A stretch of 64,000 nucleotides of DNA from an uncultured Aliivibrio sp. GTDB taxonomy: Bacteria > Pseudomonadota > Gammaproteobacteria > Enterobacterales > Vibrionaceae. The DNA lies in the NCBI RefSeq assembly GCF_946479765.1, contig NZ_CAMLHO010000001.1:1-64000 (forward strand), in the 5' to 3' direction. Every line of letters begins with the position of its first letter. The stretch's first letter is position 1. A program made the translations under genes and the position numbers. The notes under the pieces are model-generated. The model was not told the DNA's origin. It was given only the letters and a program-made list of their open reading frames with translations, and made no database searches. This document shows, piece by piece, positions 33,774 through 42,936 of this stretch.

Positions 33774-35729
33774 TTATTTATAGCTTTCTAACTGCTTATA
33801 ATAACCGTCACGATAAGCCATGCTGCCCCATAACGCGTTAGCATTCGCTCGTTTGATTACCGCTGCATCTACATCGCTTTTGATTAAGTGATCATTCTTA
33901 AAATCATACTTGTAGGTTTGAAGCGGTTGCTCAGGTAAGAATACAACCACTTGATTGTCTTCTGTCATCCATGCAAATGTCTTATCTCGTTGCATCATTA
34001 CTCGTTGCTTTTCTTTTGGAATTTCACGAGTTAAATCATGACCTAGCATTGGCGTTTTTGCGCTAATACCTGCCAATGACAATAGCGTCGGAGCAAGGTC
34101 TAACTGGCTTACTAAGCGGTTGTCTTTTTGAGCTTCAATGCCATCACCGAAGATAATCGCAGGGATACGGAAGTGATCAACTGGGATCACTTGATTGCCC
34201 CACGTTCTTGCATCATGGTCAGCAACAACAACAAACACCGTGTCTTTCCAGTAATTCGATTTCTTCGCTTTTTCTATAAACTGACCTAATGCGTAATCGG
34301 CATATTTAACGGCATTTTCTACCGTTTGTTTTGGCTCGTTATATTGTTCAATCGTATTGTCTGGGTATTCAAATGGGCTGTGATTTGATGAGCTAAACAC
34401 TAGGCTAAAGAATGGCTTGCCTTCTTTTTCTAGCTGAGTGAACTGCTTATCTGCATGATCATACAAATCTTCATCTGATGCGCCCCAAGAACCCACAAAC
34501 TTCGGTTTTTCAAAAGTTGGTAGATCTTGCATGTCAGTAAAGCCGTTCCCCAAGAAGAACGATTTCATGTTATCGAAATGACTTTCACCACCATAAACAA
34601 ATTGTGTGTGGTAGCCATTTTTTTGTAGTAAATCAGCGATAGTAAAGAAGCCATTTTGACTCTTACCAAGCTTAACCGTTGAACGAGCGGGTGTTGGTGA
34701 GAAACCACTGGTTACCGCTTCAATACCACGCACAGAACGAGTACCTGATGCGTATAAACGAGTGAATGCCCAACCTTCATTAATGGCTTTATCTAGGTTT
34801 GGCGAAAGATCAAGACCGCCTAATTCACTGACGTATCGTGCACCGTGGCTTTCTAGCAGCAAGATAACTATGTTCTTTTGTTTACCTTGGTTTGCCGCTT
34901 CATGATAAGCCATTGACGGTTGAGTCTCTGATACAAAATCTTCCGGTGCCACATTCATGCTGTTTCTAACTTCAGAGATGATCTCTTTTCTATCCATACG
35001 TGGATAAAACTTAGATGCATCAGCCTCCGACCCCATCTGCTTATAAGCAAATAGCACAGAATAAGAAGAGTTAAGCACTAAATCATTCACTAAAGGATCG
35101 GTTGAGAAAGCGACTAACGCTGGGTTCATCGGACGGTGACCAAAAGATGAACGCGCCCCCATGATACCAAGTGCAACCACAACAAGTGCTAGCACTGGAC
35201 GCCAATACCATTTCTGATACGTTAGGTTAGACACCATATGACGGCTTGCTTTCCAGCCTAAAACCACACTCAGGATACTTACAACCGTACCAAGGAATAA
35301 TTCAAGCTTATAGCCACCCCATAGCATGCTCATGACTTCTTTAGGGTAAATTAAGTATTCAATGAATAAACGGTTAGGACGTAAATCGTATTCTAGAATA
35401 AACGGCGCTGTTGCGGCTTCCATGTAAACAAGAAGCCAGATACCAAAGGTGATCCACACTCTTAATATGGCATGCCACACTTTTCCTACTACGGTATCGC
35501 TCGATACGAGGGCGGAAAGCAGACCTGGCAAAATAAATAGGTAACAAAGAGAGGATATATCGATGCGTAAACCACTAATGGCTACGTCTAAGAATCCATC
35601 GGCATCGGCAACACGATCCCATTGCCATACAACTAATAGCAACCTTGAAATGGTTAAAATAGCTAAACAGACAGTAAATGCGGCTACGATAGGATAAAGA
35701 ACCCCTAGCCTAGATTTTATATTATTCAT
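33774..35729 (-). CDS. LtaS-type phosphoglycerol transferase / sulfatase-fold protein B
   Basis: 651 residues: five membrane spans in the first 230, then an LTA-synthase-like periplasmic domain. Typical motifs are ILLLESHGARYVSELGG (metal-binding Glu), SGTRSVRGIEAVTSG (nucleophile Thr in the TxRG pattern), and VVVADHDART. It is much closer to the canonical LtaS pattern than its neighbour. A GDPD-like exported protein is encoded 50 bp upstream in the same direction, so they probably share a transcript and act on glycerophosphate polymers or headgroups. Confidence 0.88.
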   Translation of the reverse strand: MNNIKSRLGVLYPIVAAFTVCLAILTISRLLLVVWQWDRVADADGFLDVAISGLRIDISSLCYLFILPGLLSALVSSDTVVGKVWHAILRVWITFGIWLLVYMEAATAPFILEYDLRPNRLFIEYLIYPKEVMSMLWGGYKLELFLGTVVSILSVVLGWKASRHMVSNLTYQKWYWRPVLALVVVALGIMGARSSFGHRPMNPALVAFSTDPLVNDLVLNSSYSVLFAYKQMGSEADASKFYPRMDRKEIISEVRNSMNVAPEDFVSETQPSMAYHEAANQGKQKNIVILLLESHGARYVSELGGLDLSPNLDKAINEGWAFTRLYASGTRSVRGIEAVTSGFSPTPARSTVKLGKSQNGFFTIADLLQKNGYHTQFVYGGESHFDNMKSFFLGNGFTDMQDLPTFEKPKFVGSWGASDEDLYDHADKQFTQLEKEGKPFFSLVFSSSNHSPFEYPDNTIEQYNEPKQTVENAVKYADYALGQFIEKAKKSNYWKDTVFVVVADHDARTWGNQVIPVDHFRIPAIIFGDGIEAQKDNRLVSQLDLAPTLLSLAGISAKTPMLGHDLTREIPKEKQRVMMQRDKTFAWMTEDNQVVVFLPEQPLQTYKYDFKNDHLIKSDVDAAVIKRANANALWGSMAYRDGYYKQLESYK

Positions 35730-35779
35730 TTATTCACACTTTAAAATTGAGTTTTAAACACACGAAATTTCTGTGTTCG

Positions 35780-36634
35780 TTATTTTTCACACGCACTTAA
35801 ATCAAAACGGTTAATACTGTCATCACGACCTACCAACATCACTCGAACGGTTGGATCGTTAGCTAATGCTTCCAATGTGTCTGCATCATCTGGAGTATGG
35901 AACAAGAAGTATGGAATACCCGACAGTTGGTCAGCAATACTTGGATCATAATGAGTATCTGCTGCATTGTAACTGTGGCTGCTTAATGCACCATGACGGC
36001 TGGCAACACCACTTATATCGGAAAAGTAATACACCATTTTATACAGATTGATTAAATATTCTGATAATGGGTTTTCCATTGGTAATAAATCCATCGCTAA
36101 AATAGTTTTAAAACCTGCTCGTGTGTATTCACCCAAAACAAGAGGATTTGAGCCTTCAATGTATAAACGCTCTTTAATATTATTCACTTGGCTGATTTTG
36201 GTTAATCGTGCAATGGCTTTTTGTGTCTCTGCATCACTCATTCGGCCGACGTTTTTGTAATCTAACCAGTAATGTAGTTCACTTTCTTCAGCAAAGAGGG
36301 TTTCGAGTGTTAATGGTTTTTCACCGCGATCTAAAAATACACCATTCTCATCACGAGAAAGGAAATCGTGATCGACATAAAAACGGTCATCTTCTGGGTA
36401 ATAGAAGAAATCGACTTCCACCCCTTTTGCGCCCGCATCCGCCGCTCGGCCAATGCTTAACAGAGTGTTTTCTTCTGCTTTGCTGTTGTATATCCCGCGA
36501 GCTGACCATACTTTATGGCAGTCGTTGTAAATATCATCGTGGGTTAGTTTTGCTAGTTTACTTTCTACAAAGGTGTTTAAACCATAGATACTTGCCACTA
36601 ACACACACAAAAACAATGCTATCTTTCGAGCCAT
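35780..36634 (-). CDS. Exported glycerophosphodiester phosphodiesterase-like protein
   Basis: 284 residues with an N-terminal hydrophobic signal (residues 5-20). The GDPD pattern is present in altered form: the first histidine region (HKVWSARG) with the Arg but not the usual H-R-G, then EENTLLSIGRAADAGAKGVEVDF carrying the E-N-T and E-x-D metal residues, and DHDFLSRD with the second His. It may hydrolyse glycerophosphodiesters in the periplasm. The gene precedes an LtaS-type gene. Because the first His motif is divergent, activity is uncertain. Confidence 0.7.
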   Translation of the reverse strand: MARKIALFLCVLVASIYGLNTFVESKLAKLTHDDIYNDCHKVWSARGIYNSKAEENTLLSIGRAADAGAKGVEVDFFYYPEDDRFYVDHDFLSRDENGVFLDRGEKPLTLETLFAEESELHYWLDYKNVGRMSDAETQKAIARLTKISQVNNIKERLYIEGSNPLVLGEYTRAGFKTILAMDLLPMENPLSEYLINLYKMVYYFSDISGVASRHGALSSHSYNAADTHYDPSIADQLSGIPYFLFHTPDDADTLEALANDPTVRVMLVGRDDSINRFDLSACEK

Positions 36635-36783
36635 TACTTTATCTCTTATTCAATATTATTAATGAAGATCCTAGGCAAGCATTAAAACATATTAACGGCC
36701 TAAAATGTGAACGAATTATGGCGAGGAGCAGCTAAAAGCAAGTGCCCCTGAAACCTCTGCGCGAAGCGTCCTTAATCCTGCTC

Positions 36784-37239
36784 TTACCTAAACAAATACC
36801 CTGCTTCCGCACTCACCGCTATCCATTCATCTTGCCAGTTCTGCATCATCCAGAAATTAGGTGCTTGGTAAATGGTAATTCGTTGCGGTTCTTCTTGATC
36901 TTCAAGCCATACTTCTACCGTGCTTGGTGCTGGTAATTTGGTTTTTAGTACTTTCACTGATTCTTCATTCAGTACTGTACCTTGCAGAACAAACCAGCCT
37001 TCAATGAATTGTGTATCTTGAACTGACGTATCGGAAGCGACATCATAATCTGCAAAGTGCATTTTTTGAATGGCGTTAGCACCTTTAAATAAGGCTTGTA
37101 CGCCTGTCGCCATTTCTACTGGTTGCTCTGGTTCCAATAAATAGGTTTTGATCAGTTGTGGGGCTTGTAGAACGCCAATAAAAACTAAAACGGCTAGCAT
37201 TAGCATGTTGTTGTATTTACGGCGTGATGGTTTTCTCAT
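36784..37239 (-). CDS. Hypothetical membrane-anchored protein
   Basis: 151 residues, a basic N-terminus (MRKPSRRKYNN) and one membrane span (about 12-32), then a periplasmic domain with acidic and aromatic residues. I recognise no family. The same arrangement next to LtaS-like genes suggests envelope location but nothing more. Confidence 0.65.
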   Translation of the reverse strand: MRKPSRRKYNNMLMLAVLVFIGVLQAPQLIKTYLLEPEQPVEMATGVQALFKGANAIQKMHFADYDVASDTSVQDTQFIEGWFVLQGTVLNEESVKVLKTKLPAPSTVEVWLEDQEEPQRITIYQAPNFWMMQNWQDEWIAVSAEAGYLFR

Positions 37240-37342
37240 TTTATATCCTTATGAAGAAGAAGCAGCAACCTGTGATTTTAACTCCTCCCCTTCTGAATAA
37301 GAGGGAAGTTGGAAGAGGGTAAAAGATTAACAGCGAGTAAAT

Positions 37343-37421
37343 CAAGCTAACTAGAGACTCAATTCAACCTTCATCACAATAACCCCTCCCTAACCCTCCC
37401 CTTATTAAGGGGAGGGAACTG
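37343..37421 (+). repeat. Dispersed palindromic repeat, standard unit
   Basis: Arm AACTAGAGACTCAATTCAAC then CCCTCCCCTTATTAAGGGGAGGG at its centre, followed by AACTG. Matches units at 45286, 49127 and 50777. Confidence 0.85.
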
Positions 37422-37479
37422 TTTTGTATACGCTGTTATCAAGCGTAGTAAACTGAATTTTTGCTCTAGCTATCTACTA

Positions 37480-37600
37480 ACAACCCCCTCCCCTTGTATT
37501 AACATTATCAACCAAGTAATTATAACGATAAAGGGGAGGAGCTAGAAGTAAATGCCTCTGAAACCTGAAAGCGCAGCGTCCTAAATCCTGCTCTTCCCTG
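37480..37600 (+). repeat. Dispersed palindromic repeat, long-loop type with tail
   Basis: ACCCCCTCCCCTTGTATTAAC pairs across an AAGTAATTATAACG loop with AAAGGGGAGGAGCT. The tail (GCAGCGTCCTAAATCCTGCT) resembles 27165-27215 and 36735-36785. Confidence 0.75.
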
Positions 37601-37612
37601 CTTTTCCACGCA

Positions 37613-37645
37613 AAAAAAAACCCAGCAACAAGGCTGGGTTTTTAA
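37613..37645 (-). terminator. Rho-independent terminator of rpmB-rpmG
   Basis: On the minus strand AACCCAGCCTTGTTGCTGGG is followed by nine T. The stem CCCAGC/GCTGGG is 30 bp past the rpmG stop. Confidence 0.93.
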
Positions 37646-37674
37646 TATTGTCAAAGTTGCAATCAGTAATCGAA

Positions 37675-37842
37675 TTACTTGATTTTAGCTTCTTTGTAAA
37701 GAACGTGCTGACGTACAACAGGATCAAACTTTTTGATCTCCATTTTGCCAGGCATGTTACGCTTGTTCTTATCAGTTGTGTAGAAGTGACCAGTGTTAGC
37801 AGTTGATACTAACTTGATTTTCTCACGTGCGCCTTTAGCCAT
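37675..37842 (-). CDS. rpmG: 50S ribosomal protein L33
   Basis: 55 residues, start at 37842: [18 protein letters not shown], ending in the usual VLYKEAKIK. It is a 50S subunit protein near the E site. It has no cysteine pairs, so it is the zinc-independent form usual in gamma-proteobacteria. It follows rpmB by 13 bp in one operon with a terminator after it. Confidence 0.96.
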   Translation of the reverse strand: MAKGAREKIKLVSTANTGHFYTTDKNKRNMPGKMEIKKFDPVVRQHVLYKEAKIK

Positions 37843-37855
37843 TTTCTAGATCCTC

Positions 37856-38092
37856 TTAAACGTTCTCGCCACGAGCACGCATTTCAGAAAGAACGACATC
37901 GATGCCTTTCTTATCAATGATACGCATACCTTTAGCGGTAAGACGAAGTTTAACGAAGCGTTTTTCGCTTTCTACCCAGAAACGATGAGTTTGTAGGTTC
38001 GGCAGAAAACGACGCTTGGTGGCATTTTTTGCGTGTGAGCGGTTGTTACCAACTGCAGGACGCTTACCAGTTACTTGGCATACTCGGGACAT
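37856..38092 (-). CDS. rpmB: 50S ribosomal protein L28
   Basis: 78 residues from the ATG at 38092: [17 protein letters not shown], the L28 signature, through a C-terminal RAKGM-type tail. A longer frame (to 38107) adds five residues unlike the family. It is first in the rpmB-rpmG operon. Like most proteobacterial L28 it has Cys5 but no full zinc motif. Confidence 0.96.
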   Translation of the reverse strand: MSRVCQVTGKRPAVGNNRSHAKNATKRRFLPNLQTHRFWVESEKRFVKLRLTAKGMRIIDKKGIDVVLSEMRARGENV

Positions 38093-38288
38093 TGCTGTCT
38101 TCTCCAAATCGTTTCAGCTCGATATCACCTTGGTGGCAAAAAACCACTAGGAATTCCATTATGAAATAACTAATTCAAGGCTATCAAAGGTCGCGCATTA
38201 TACTAACTGAATGCGCATTGCTCAAGACCCTAATGGATCATTTTTACTGTTTTTTGTGTTTTTTTTATTCAATCGCTTAAAAAAACAC

Positions 38289-38963
38289 TCAAATCCAGCC
38301 TCTTTCGGCAAAAGAGACTATTTCTCCATCACCGATCACAAAATGATCAAGGACTCGAATATCTACCAATTCTACTGCATCTGAGATACGTTTTGTTATC
38401 CTTCGGTCAGCTTGACTTGGTTCGGCAACGCCGGAAGGGTGATTATGCGCTAAAATGATGGCGGCTGCATTATAATCTATCGATCTTTTTACAACTTCTC
38501 TCGGATAAACCGCGGCAGCATCAATTGTTCCTTCAAATAACACCTCTCCTTTAAGTACCCGATGTTGATTATCGAGAAAGAGAACATAAAACGCTTCTCG
38601 ATGTCGGTCTCTTAATATTCGGGTTAAATAACGTTTAGTATGCTCTGGACTCGTTAAAGCATCTTGCTTCTCAATTTTTTCAAACAAATAGCGTTCCGTC
38701 ATTTCCACCACGGCTTGTAACTGGGCAAATTTTGCTGAGCCTAACCCTTTATGACTGCAAAATTCACTTTCATTCGCCCCTAAGATCTTCCTTAATGACC
38801 CAAATTCTTTTAATAACGTATCCGCCAACTCAATGGCATTCATGCCTTTAATGCCTGTTCTTAAAAAAATAGCTAATAGCTCGGCATCGGTTAATGACTT
38901 TGGCCCTCGTGCGAGTAACTTCTCTCTAGGACGTGACTCTTGCGGTAAATTCATTAAAGACAT
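38289..38963 (-). CDS. radC: RadC-family JAMM protein
   Basis: 224 residues from the ATG at 38963. Helix-hairpin-helix-like N-terminus (residues 5-90) then an MPN/JAMM domain with [14 protein letters not shown] (His, His, Asp zinc ligands). Historically called DNA-repair RadC; the real role is unclear and JAMM catalysis has not been shown. It lies upstream of rpmB on the same strand, as in E. coli. Confidence 0.93.
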   Translation of the reverse strand: MSLMNLPQESRPREKLLARGPKSLTDAELLAIFLRTGIKGMNAIELADTLLKEFGSLRKILGANESEFCSHKGLGSAKFAQLQAVVEMTERYLFEKIEKQDALTSPEHTKRYLTRILRDRHREAFYVLFLDNQHRVLKGEVLFEGTIDAAAVYPREVVKRSIDYNAAAIILAHNHPSGVAEPSQADRRITKRISDAVELVDIRVLDHFVIGDGEIVSFAERGWI

Positions 38964-39189
38964 AGGCACTCGTATTGTGGAATAGCCAAATAGGTTACGA
39001 TCAATACTTCCCTTACGCCCTTTTGATTCATTACCCTTCGGCTGAGTTCAAAGCTTGATTGCAATTATGTTTTTTCTCATTTACCTATTTACTCATGCTA
39101 ATTCCCGATTGAAGTACATCACTATAAAAAAAAATTATGATATGGTTAGGCCATTACGGTGAATCCACTTATATAAGGTTATTAGTGTC

Positions 39190-40422
39190 ATGGCATCTCT
39201 CTCTGGGAAACGAATCCTTCTTGGTATTAGTGGCGGTATTGCTGCTTATAAATGCGCAGAGTTAACCCGTCGACTTATTGAACATGGAGCGGAAGTTCGT
39301 GTTGTAATGACAAACGCAGCAAAAGAATTCATTACGCCATTAACGATGCAAGCCGTCTCGGGTCATCCCGTTGCTGACAGTTTATTAGATCCTGCGGCAG
39401 AAGCGTCAATGGGGCACATTGAATTAGCTAAGTGGGCTGATATTGTCTTACTGGCACCAGCCACTGCGGATTTAATCGCAAGAATGGCGGCTGGCATGGG
39501 TAACGATTTGTTATCAACCTTGGTTTTAGCGACGGACTCTCCTATTGCCGTTTCTCCTGCGATGAATCAACAAATGTACGCCAATCTAGCGACTCAAGAG
39601 AACATTGCGACTTTATCTCGCCGTGGTATGCATATTTGGGGGCCAGCGGCTGGTCAACAAGCGTGTGGTGATGTGGGTATGGGCAGAATGCTTGAACCCA
39701 TGGAGCTTGTGCATTTATGTGAAGATTTTTTTCAAAAAGATGCGGATAAATCACTTTATGGTCACTCTTTATTAATCACGGCAGGTCCGACTCGCGAAGC
39801 GCTTGATCCGGTTCGCTATATCTCAAACCACAGTTCAGGAAAAATGGGCTTTGCGATTGCCGATGCCGCTGCAAAATTGGGCGCAAAAGTCACTCTAATT
39901 AGTGGCCCTGTCAATTTAGCCACGCCTGCTAATGTCGAGCGTATTGATATTGAAAGCGCAGAGCAAATGCACAGTACGGTGATGAGTCACTCAGCGTCAC
40001 ATTCTATTTTTATTGCGTGTGCCGCTGTTGCTGATTTCCGACCGAGTCAGATTGCGACTCAAAAAATGAAAAAAACGGCCGATGAAGATGGTATGACCAT
40101 TACAATGGTGAAAAACCCTGATATTGTCGCGTCTGTTGCTGCAATGACGAAGCAGCGCCCATTTACGGTTGGTTTTGCTGCTGAAACGCAAGAAGTAGAA
40201 AAGTATGCGCGTGGTAAATTAGAGCGTAAAAATCTAGATATGATCTGCGCCAATGATGTCTCTATTGAGGGGCAAGGTTTTAATAGTAATGACAATGCGC
40301 TTCATCTGTATTGGAAAGATGGCGATAAAGCTTTACCGTTAGCGATGAAATCGGAGTTGGGTAAGGCGATTATGTTAGAGATAGTTGAAAGACTAGAGGC
40401 TAGAGGCTATACGCTGTGCTGA
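39190..40422 (+). CDS. coaBC: Bifunctional phosphopantothenoylcysteine synthetase/decarboxylase
   Basis: Two enzymes of coenzyme A synthesis. The N-terminal CoaC flavoprotein domain (residues 1-190) has [30 protein letters not shown] with the catalytic His, and PAMNQQMY. The C-terminal CoaB domain (from about 190) has [20 protein letters not shown] and ANDVS. 410 residues. It is divergent from radC and precedes slmA; dut, which intervenes in E. coli, is absent. Confidence 0.96.
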   Translation: MASLSGKRILLGISGGIAAYKCAELTRRLIEHGAEVRVVMTNAAKEFITPLTMQAVSGHPVADSLLDPAAEASMGHIELAKWADIVLLAPATADLIARMAAGMGNDLLSTLVLATDSPIAVSPAMNQQMYANLATQENIATLSRRGMHIWGPAAGQQACGDVGMGRMLEPMELVHLCEDFFQKDADKSLYGHSLLITAGPTREALDPVRYISNHSSGKMGFAIADAAAKLGAKVTLISGPVNLATPANVERIDIESAEQMHSTVMSHSASHSIFIACAAVADFRPSQIATQKMKKTADEDGMTITMVKNPDIVASVAAMTKQRPFTVGFAAETQEVEKYARGKLERKNLDMICANDVSIEGQGFNSNDNALHLYWKDGDKALPLAMKSELGKAIMLEIVERLEARGYTLC

Positions 40423-40508
40423 CTAGAGACTAGACCGCTTCGCTCCTATAAGAGCAAAAGAGCTAAAATTGATAGAATGCATAACCAAAGCAGCCATACA
40501 TGCACTTT

Positions 40509-40536
40509 TAGTTTCTAGTTTCTAGTTTCTAGTTTC
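40509..40536 (+). repeat. Heptanucleotide tandem repeat (TAGTTTC x4)
   Basis: Four perfect TAGTTTC units end 46 bp before the slmA start, at the edge of a dispersed-repeat copy (about 40395-40460). Confidence 0.9.
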
Positions 40537-40582
40537 AAAAAATAATTAAGAACCATCAAATTAAAAAAACAAAGGAACCACA

Positions 40583-41173
40583 ATGACGACAACAAAAAAA
40601 ATAAATCGTCGTGATGAAATATTACAAGCGCTAGCCGAAATGCTAGAGTCCAATGAAGGGGCTTCTCGCATCACAACGGCTAAACTCGCTAAGCAAGTGG
40701 GCGTATCGGAAGCGGCGTTGTATCGTCACTTTCCAAGTAAAGCGAAAATGTTTGAAGGTTTGATTGAGTTTATTGAAGAATCACTCTTCTCTCGCATCAA
40801 TCGCATTATCGAAGACGAAAAAGATACCCTAAAACGCATTGAGCTATTATTAAAGCTGTTACTGGCGTTTGCTGAGCGTAATCCGGGGTTAACTCGAATT
40901 ATGACAGGTCACGCATTAATGTTTGAAAATGAACGTCTGCGCGAGCGTATTAATCAAATTTTTGAACGTATTGAGCTGCAATTCAAACAAATACTGCGTG
41001 AGCGCATGCTTCGAGAAGGCAAAGCATTCCCTGTTGATGAGGCTATTTTAGCGGCACAACTTGTTGGTCAAATCGAAGGTAGCTTCTGTCGTTTCGTTCG
41101 TTCTGATTTTAAATATCAACCCACCGCTAATTTTAATGAATATTGGGCGCTATTAAGTGCTCAAATCCAATAA
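40583..41173 (+). CDS. slmA: Nucleoid occlusion factor SlmA
   Basis: TetR-family protein that binds DNA and FtsZ to stop septum formation over the nucleoid. HTH at about 28-55: [20 protein letters not shown]. 196 residues, matching E. coli SlmA (198). It follows coaBC with 160 bp of repeats between, so it probably has its own promoter. Confidence 0.94.
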   Translation: MTTTKKINRRDEILQALAEMLESNEGASRITTAKLAKQVGVSEAALYRHFPSKAKMFEGLIEFIEESLFSRINRIIEDEKDTLKRIELLLKLLLAFAERNPGLTRIMTGHALMFENERLRERINQIFERIELQFKQILRERMLREGKAFPVDEAILAAQLVGQIEGSFCRFVRSDFKYQPTANFNEYWALLSAQIQ

Positions 41174-41193
41174 TTTTTACATAACTCAGGTTC

Positions 41194-42135
41194 ATGATGT
41201 CAAAATATCAAGCCCCTATATTCTCTTACTCTCTTCTTCATCCTAAATATTGGGGGGTATGGTTGGGCTTTGGACTTTTGTTCACTATCGTTACAATTCT
41301 TCCTTATAAAGCGACCTATAAATTAGCTCGAGGATTAGGATTTCTTGGATTAACCGTGAGTAAATCTCGTGCTCATATCGCTCGTCGTAACCTTGAGTTA
41401 GCTTTCCCTGAAATGACGCCATCTGAGCGAGAAACCATTGTTATTGAGAATTTCAAAAACTCAGGATTAGCGATTTTTGAAACTGGCATGGCGTGGGTAT
41501 GGCCAGATTGGCGTATAGAAAAGCACTTTAGCTATGAGAATGTTCAATATCTATTAGATTTTGAAAAACAAAACAAAGGCGTATTGGTCGTTATTGTTCA
41601 CGCACTCAACCTTGAGTTAACTTGTCGAGCAATGGCTGGAGTCTCTCCGGGCTACGGCGTTTATCGACCTCACAACAACCCAGCTTACGATTTTATTCAG
41701 TATTGGGGCCGTACGAGTCACGGAAATCAAGCCATCGATCGTAAAGACGTAAAAGGCATGATTAGCAAATTACGTAATGGTGAGCGAGTTTGTTATTTGC
41801 CAGATCACGACTACAATCGCAATAAATCGGTATTTGTGCCTTTCTTTGCCGTTCCAGATGCTTGTACTACTATTGGCTCTGATATTTTGGTCAGTGCCAG
41901 TCAATGCGCTGTCGTTACTGTATCTGGATTCAGAACCTACAATAATTATCATCTGCAAATTGATCATGACATCAGCGATCAATTTCCGAAGAAAGATCCC
42001 ACGGGTGTTGCAACGGTAATGAATAAAGCCGTTGAGCGTGTCATTCTCCGTGGTATTCCTCAATGGATGTGGCTACACAAACGGTTTAAAACCATGGAAG
42101 ACCCAAGCATCAGAAAAGGCATTCGCTACGAATAA
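41194..42135 (+). CDS. Lipid A lauroyl/secondary acyltransferase (LpxL/HtrB family)
   Basis: Adds a secondary acyl chain to Kdo-lipid A. One N-terminal span (about 20-38), a HxxxxE motif in VHALNLE (the family's catalytic H-x4-D/E), and YLPDHDYNR. 313 residues. The sequence cannot tell LpxL from LpxM or LpxP. Downstream of slmA (20 bp) and upstream of greB (20 bp). With other LPS genes in the window it contributes to lipid A completion. Confidence 0.88.
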   Translation: MMSKYQAPIFSYSLLHPKYWGVWLGFGLLFTIVTILPYKATYKLARGLGFLGLTVSKSRAHIARRNLELAFPEMTPSERETIVIENFKNSGLAIFETGMAWVWPDWRIEKHFSYENVQYLLDFEKQNKGVLVVIVHALNLELTCRAMAGVSPGYGVYRPHNNPAYDFIQYWGRTSHGNQAIDRKDVKGMISKLRNGERVCYLPDHDYNRNKSVFVPFFAVPDACTTIGSDILVSASQCAVVTVSGFRTYNNYHLQIDHDISDQFPKKDPTGVATVMNKAVERVILRGIPQWMWLHKRFKTMEDPSIRKGIRYE

Positions 42136-42155
42136 TTGTTTGTCAGGATAGATTA

Positions 42156-42623
42156 ATGAAAACCAATTTAATCACACGTGAGGGCTTCAATAAGCTGCAA
42201 GATGAACTCACGTTTCTATGGAAAGAAGATCGCCCCGAAGTCACAAAAAAAGTGACTTGGGCGGCGAGCTTGGGTGATCGCAGTGAAAATGCGGATTACC
42301 AATACAATAAAAAACGTCTGCGTGAAATCGACCGTCGTGTACGCTATTTGCGTAAGCGTTTAGACCAAGTCAAAGTGGTCGATTACTCTCCTCAGCAAGA
42401 TGGGAAAATCTTTTTCGGTGCGTTCGTTGAAATTGAAAACGAACAAGGCGATACCCTCTCTTTTCGCATTGTCGGCCCCGATGAAATTTTTGGTCGTCAT
42501 GATTACATCTCAATCGATTCTCCAATGGCTCGTGCGCTCATCAAGAAAGAAGTCGATGAAGAAGCGGTAGTAAAAACGCCTGAGGGAGATAAAGAGTGGT
42601 TTGTAAATTCGATTAGGTATTGA
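42156..42623 (+). CDS. greB: Transcript cleavage factor GreB
   Basis: Rescues backtracked RNA polymerase by stimulating transcript cleavage through the secondary channel. N-terminal coiled coil (LITREGFNKLQDELTFLW, then ASLGDRSENADYQYNKKRLRE with the D-E tip acids) and C-terminal FKBP-like domain. 155 residues, GreB-like rather than GreA-like by its basic patch and the YQYNKKRLR sequence. Confidence 0.94.
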   Translation: MKTNLITREGFNKLQDELTFLWKEDRPEVTKKVTWAASLGDRSENADYQYNKKRLREIDRRVRYLRKRLDQVKVVDYSPQQDGKIFFGAFVEIENEQGDTLSFRIVGPDEIFGRHDYISIDSPMARALIKKEVDEEAVVKTPEGDKEWFVNSIRY

Positions 42624-42936
42624 AGAGCAGAGACAAGGAAGAGCAGGACGGCTTCGCCTAAAGGTTTCAGGAAAAGCGAATACCATAGTTCAGAAGTGAA
42701 TGCTGAAATTACAGCGAGCAATATACAGTCCCCTCACCTTAATAAGGGGAGGGTTAGGGAGGGGTTATTACAATGAAGGTAAATCGAGTGCATCGTTAAC
42801 TTGATCATACGTTGTGAGCTTTGACCCCCTCCCAACCTCCCCCTTATTAAGGGGGAGGAGCTGAAAGCAGCACTTCTACGCTCTTCCTGAAACCTCGCTT
42901 TACTCTTAAAAATTTTTAACAAATAAAAGAATCAAA
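42624..42936. other. Gap between greB and tex, mostly repeats
   Basis: 313 bp of dispersed repeat elements (GAAGAGCAGGACGGCTTCGCC-type near 42630-42690 and the composite palindrome above) and a short AT-rich upstream region before the tex start. No gene. Confidence 0.6.
42724..42865 (-). repeat. Composite dispersed repeat, two palindromes
   Basis: Contains CCCTCACCTTAATAAGGGGAGGG, a 50-bp spacer, then CCCTCCCAACCTCCCCCTTA with its mate. The whole element is the reverse of that at 50715-50865. Confidence 0.85.

Larger units (their letters stand above)
37240..37674. other. Repeat-rich gap upstream of the rpmG terminator
   Basis: 435 bp without a gene. Copies of the dispersed repeat lie at 37343-37421 and 37480-37600, and a partial CTCCTCCCCTT element near 37281. 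The last 60 bp hold the rpmBG terminator. Confidence 0.65.

Noticed and set aside
36208-36735. 175-residue plus-strand frame opposite the GDPD-like gene
   Set aside because: Histidine- and leucine-rich composition with no start signal; antisense artefact.
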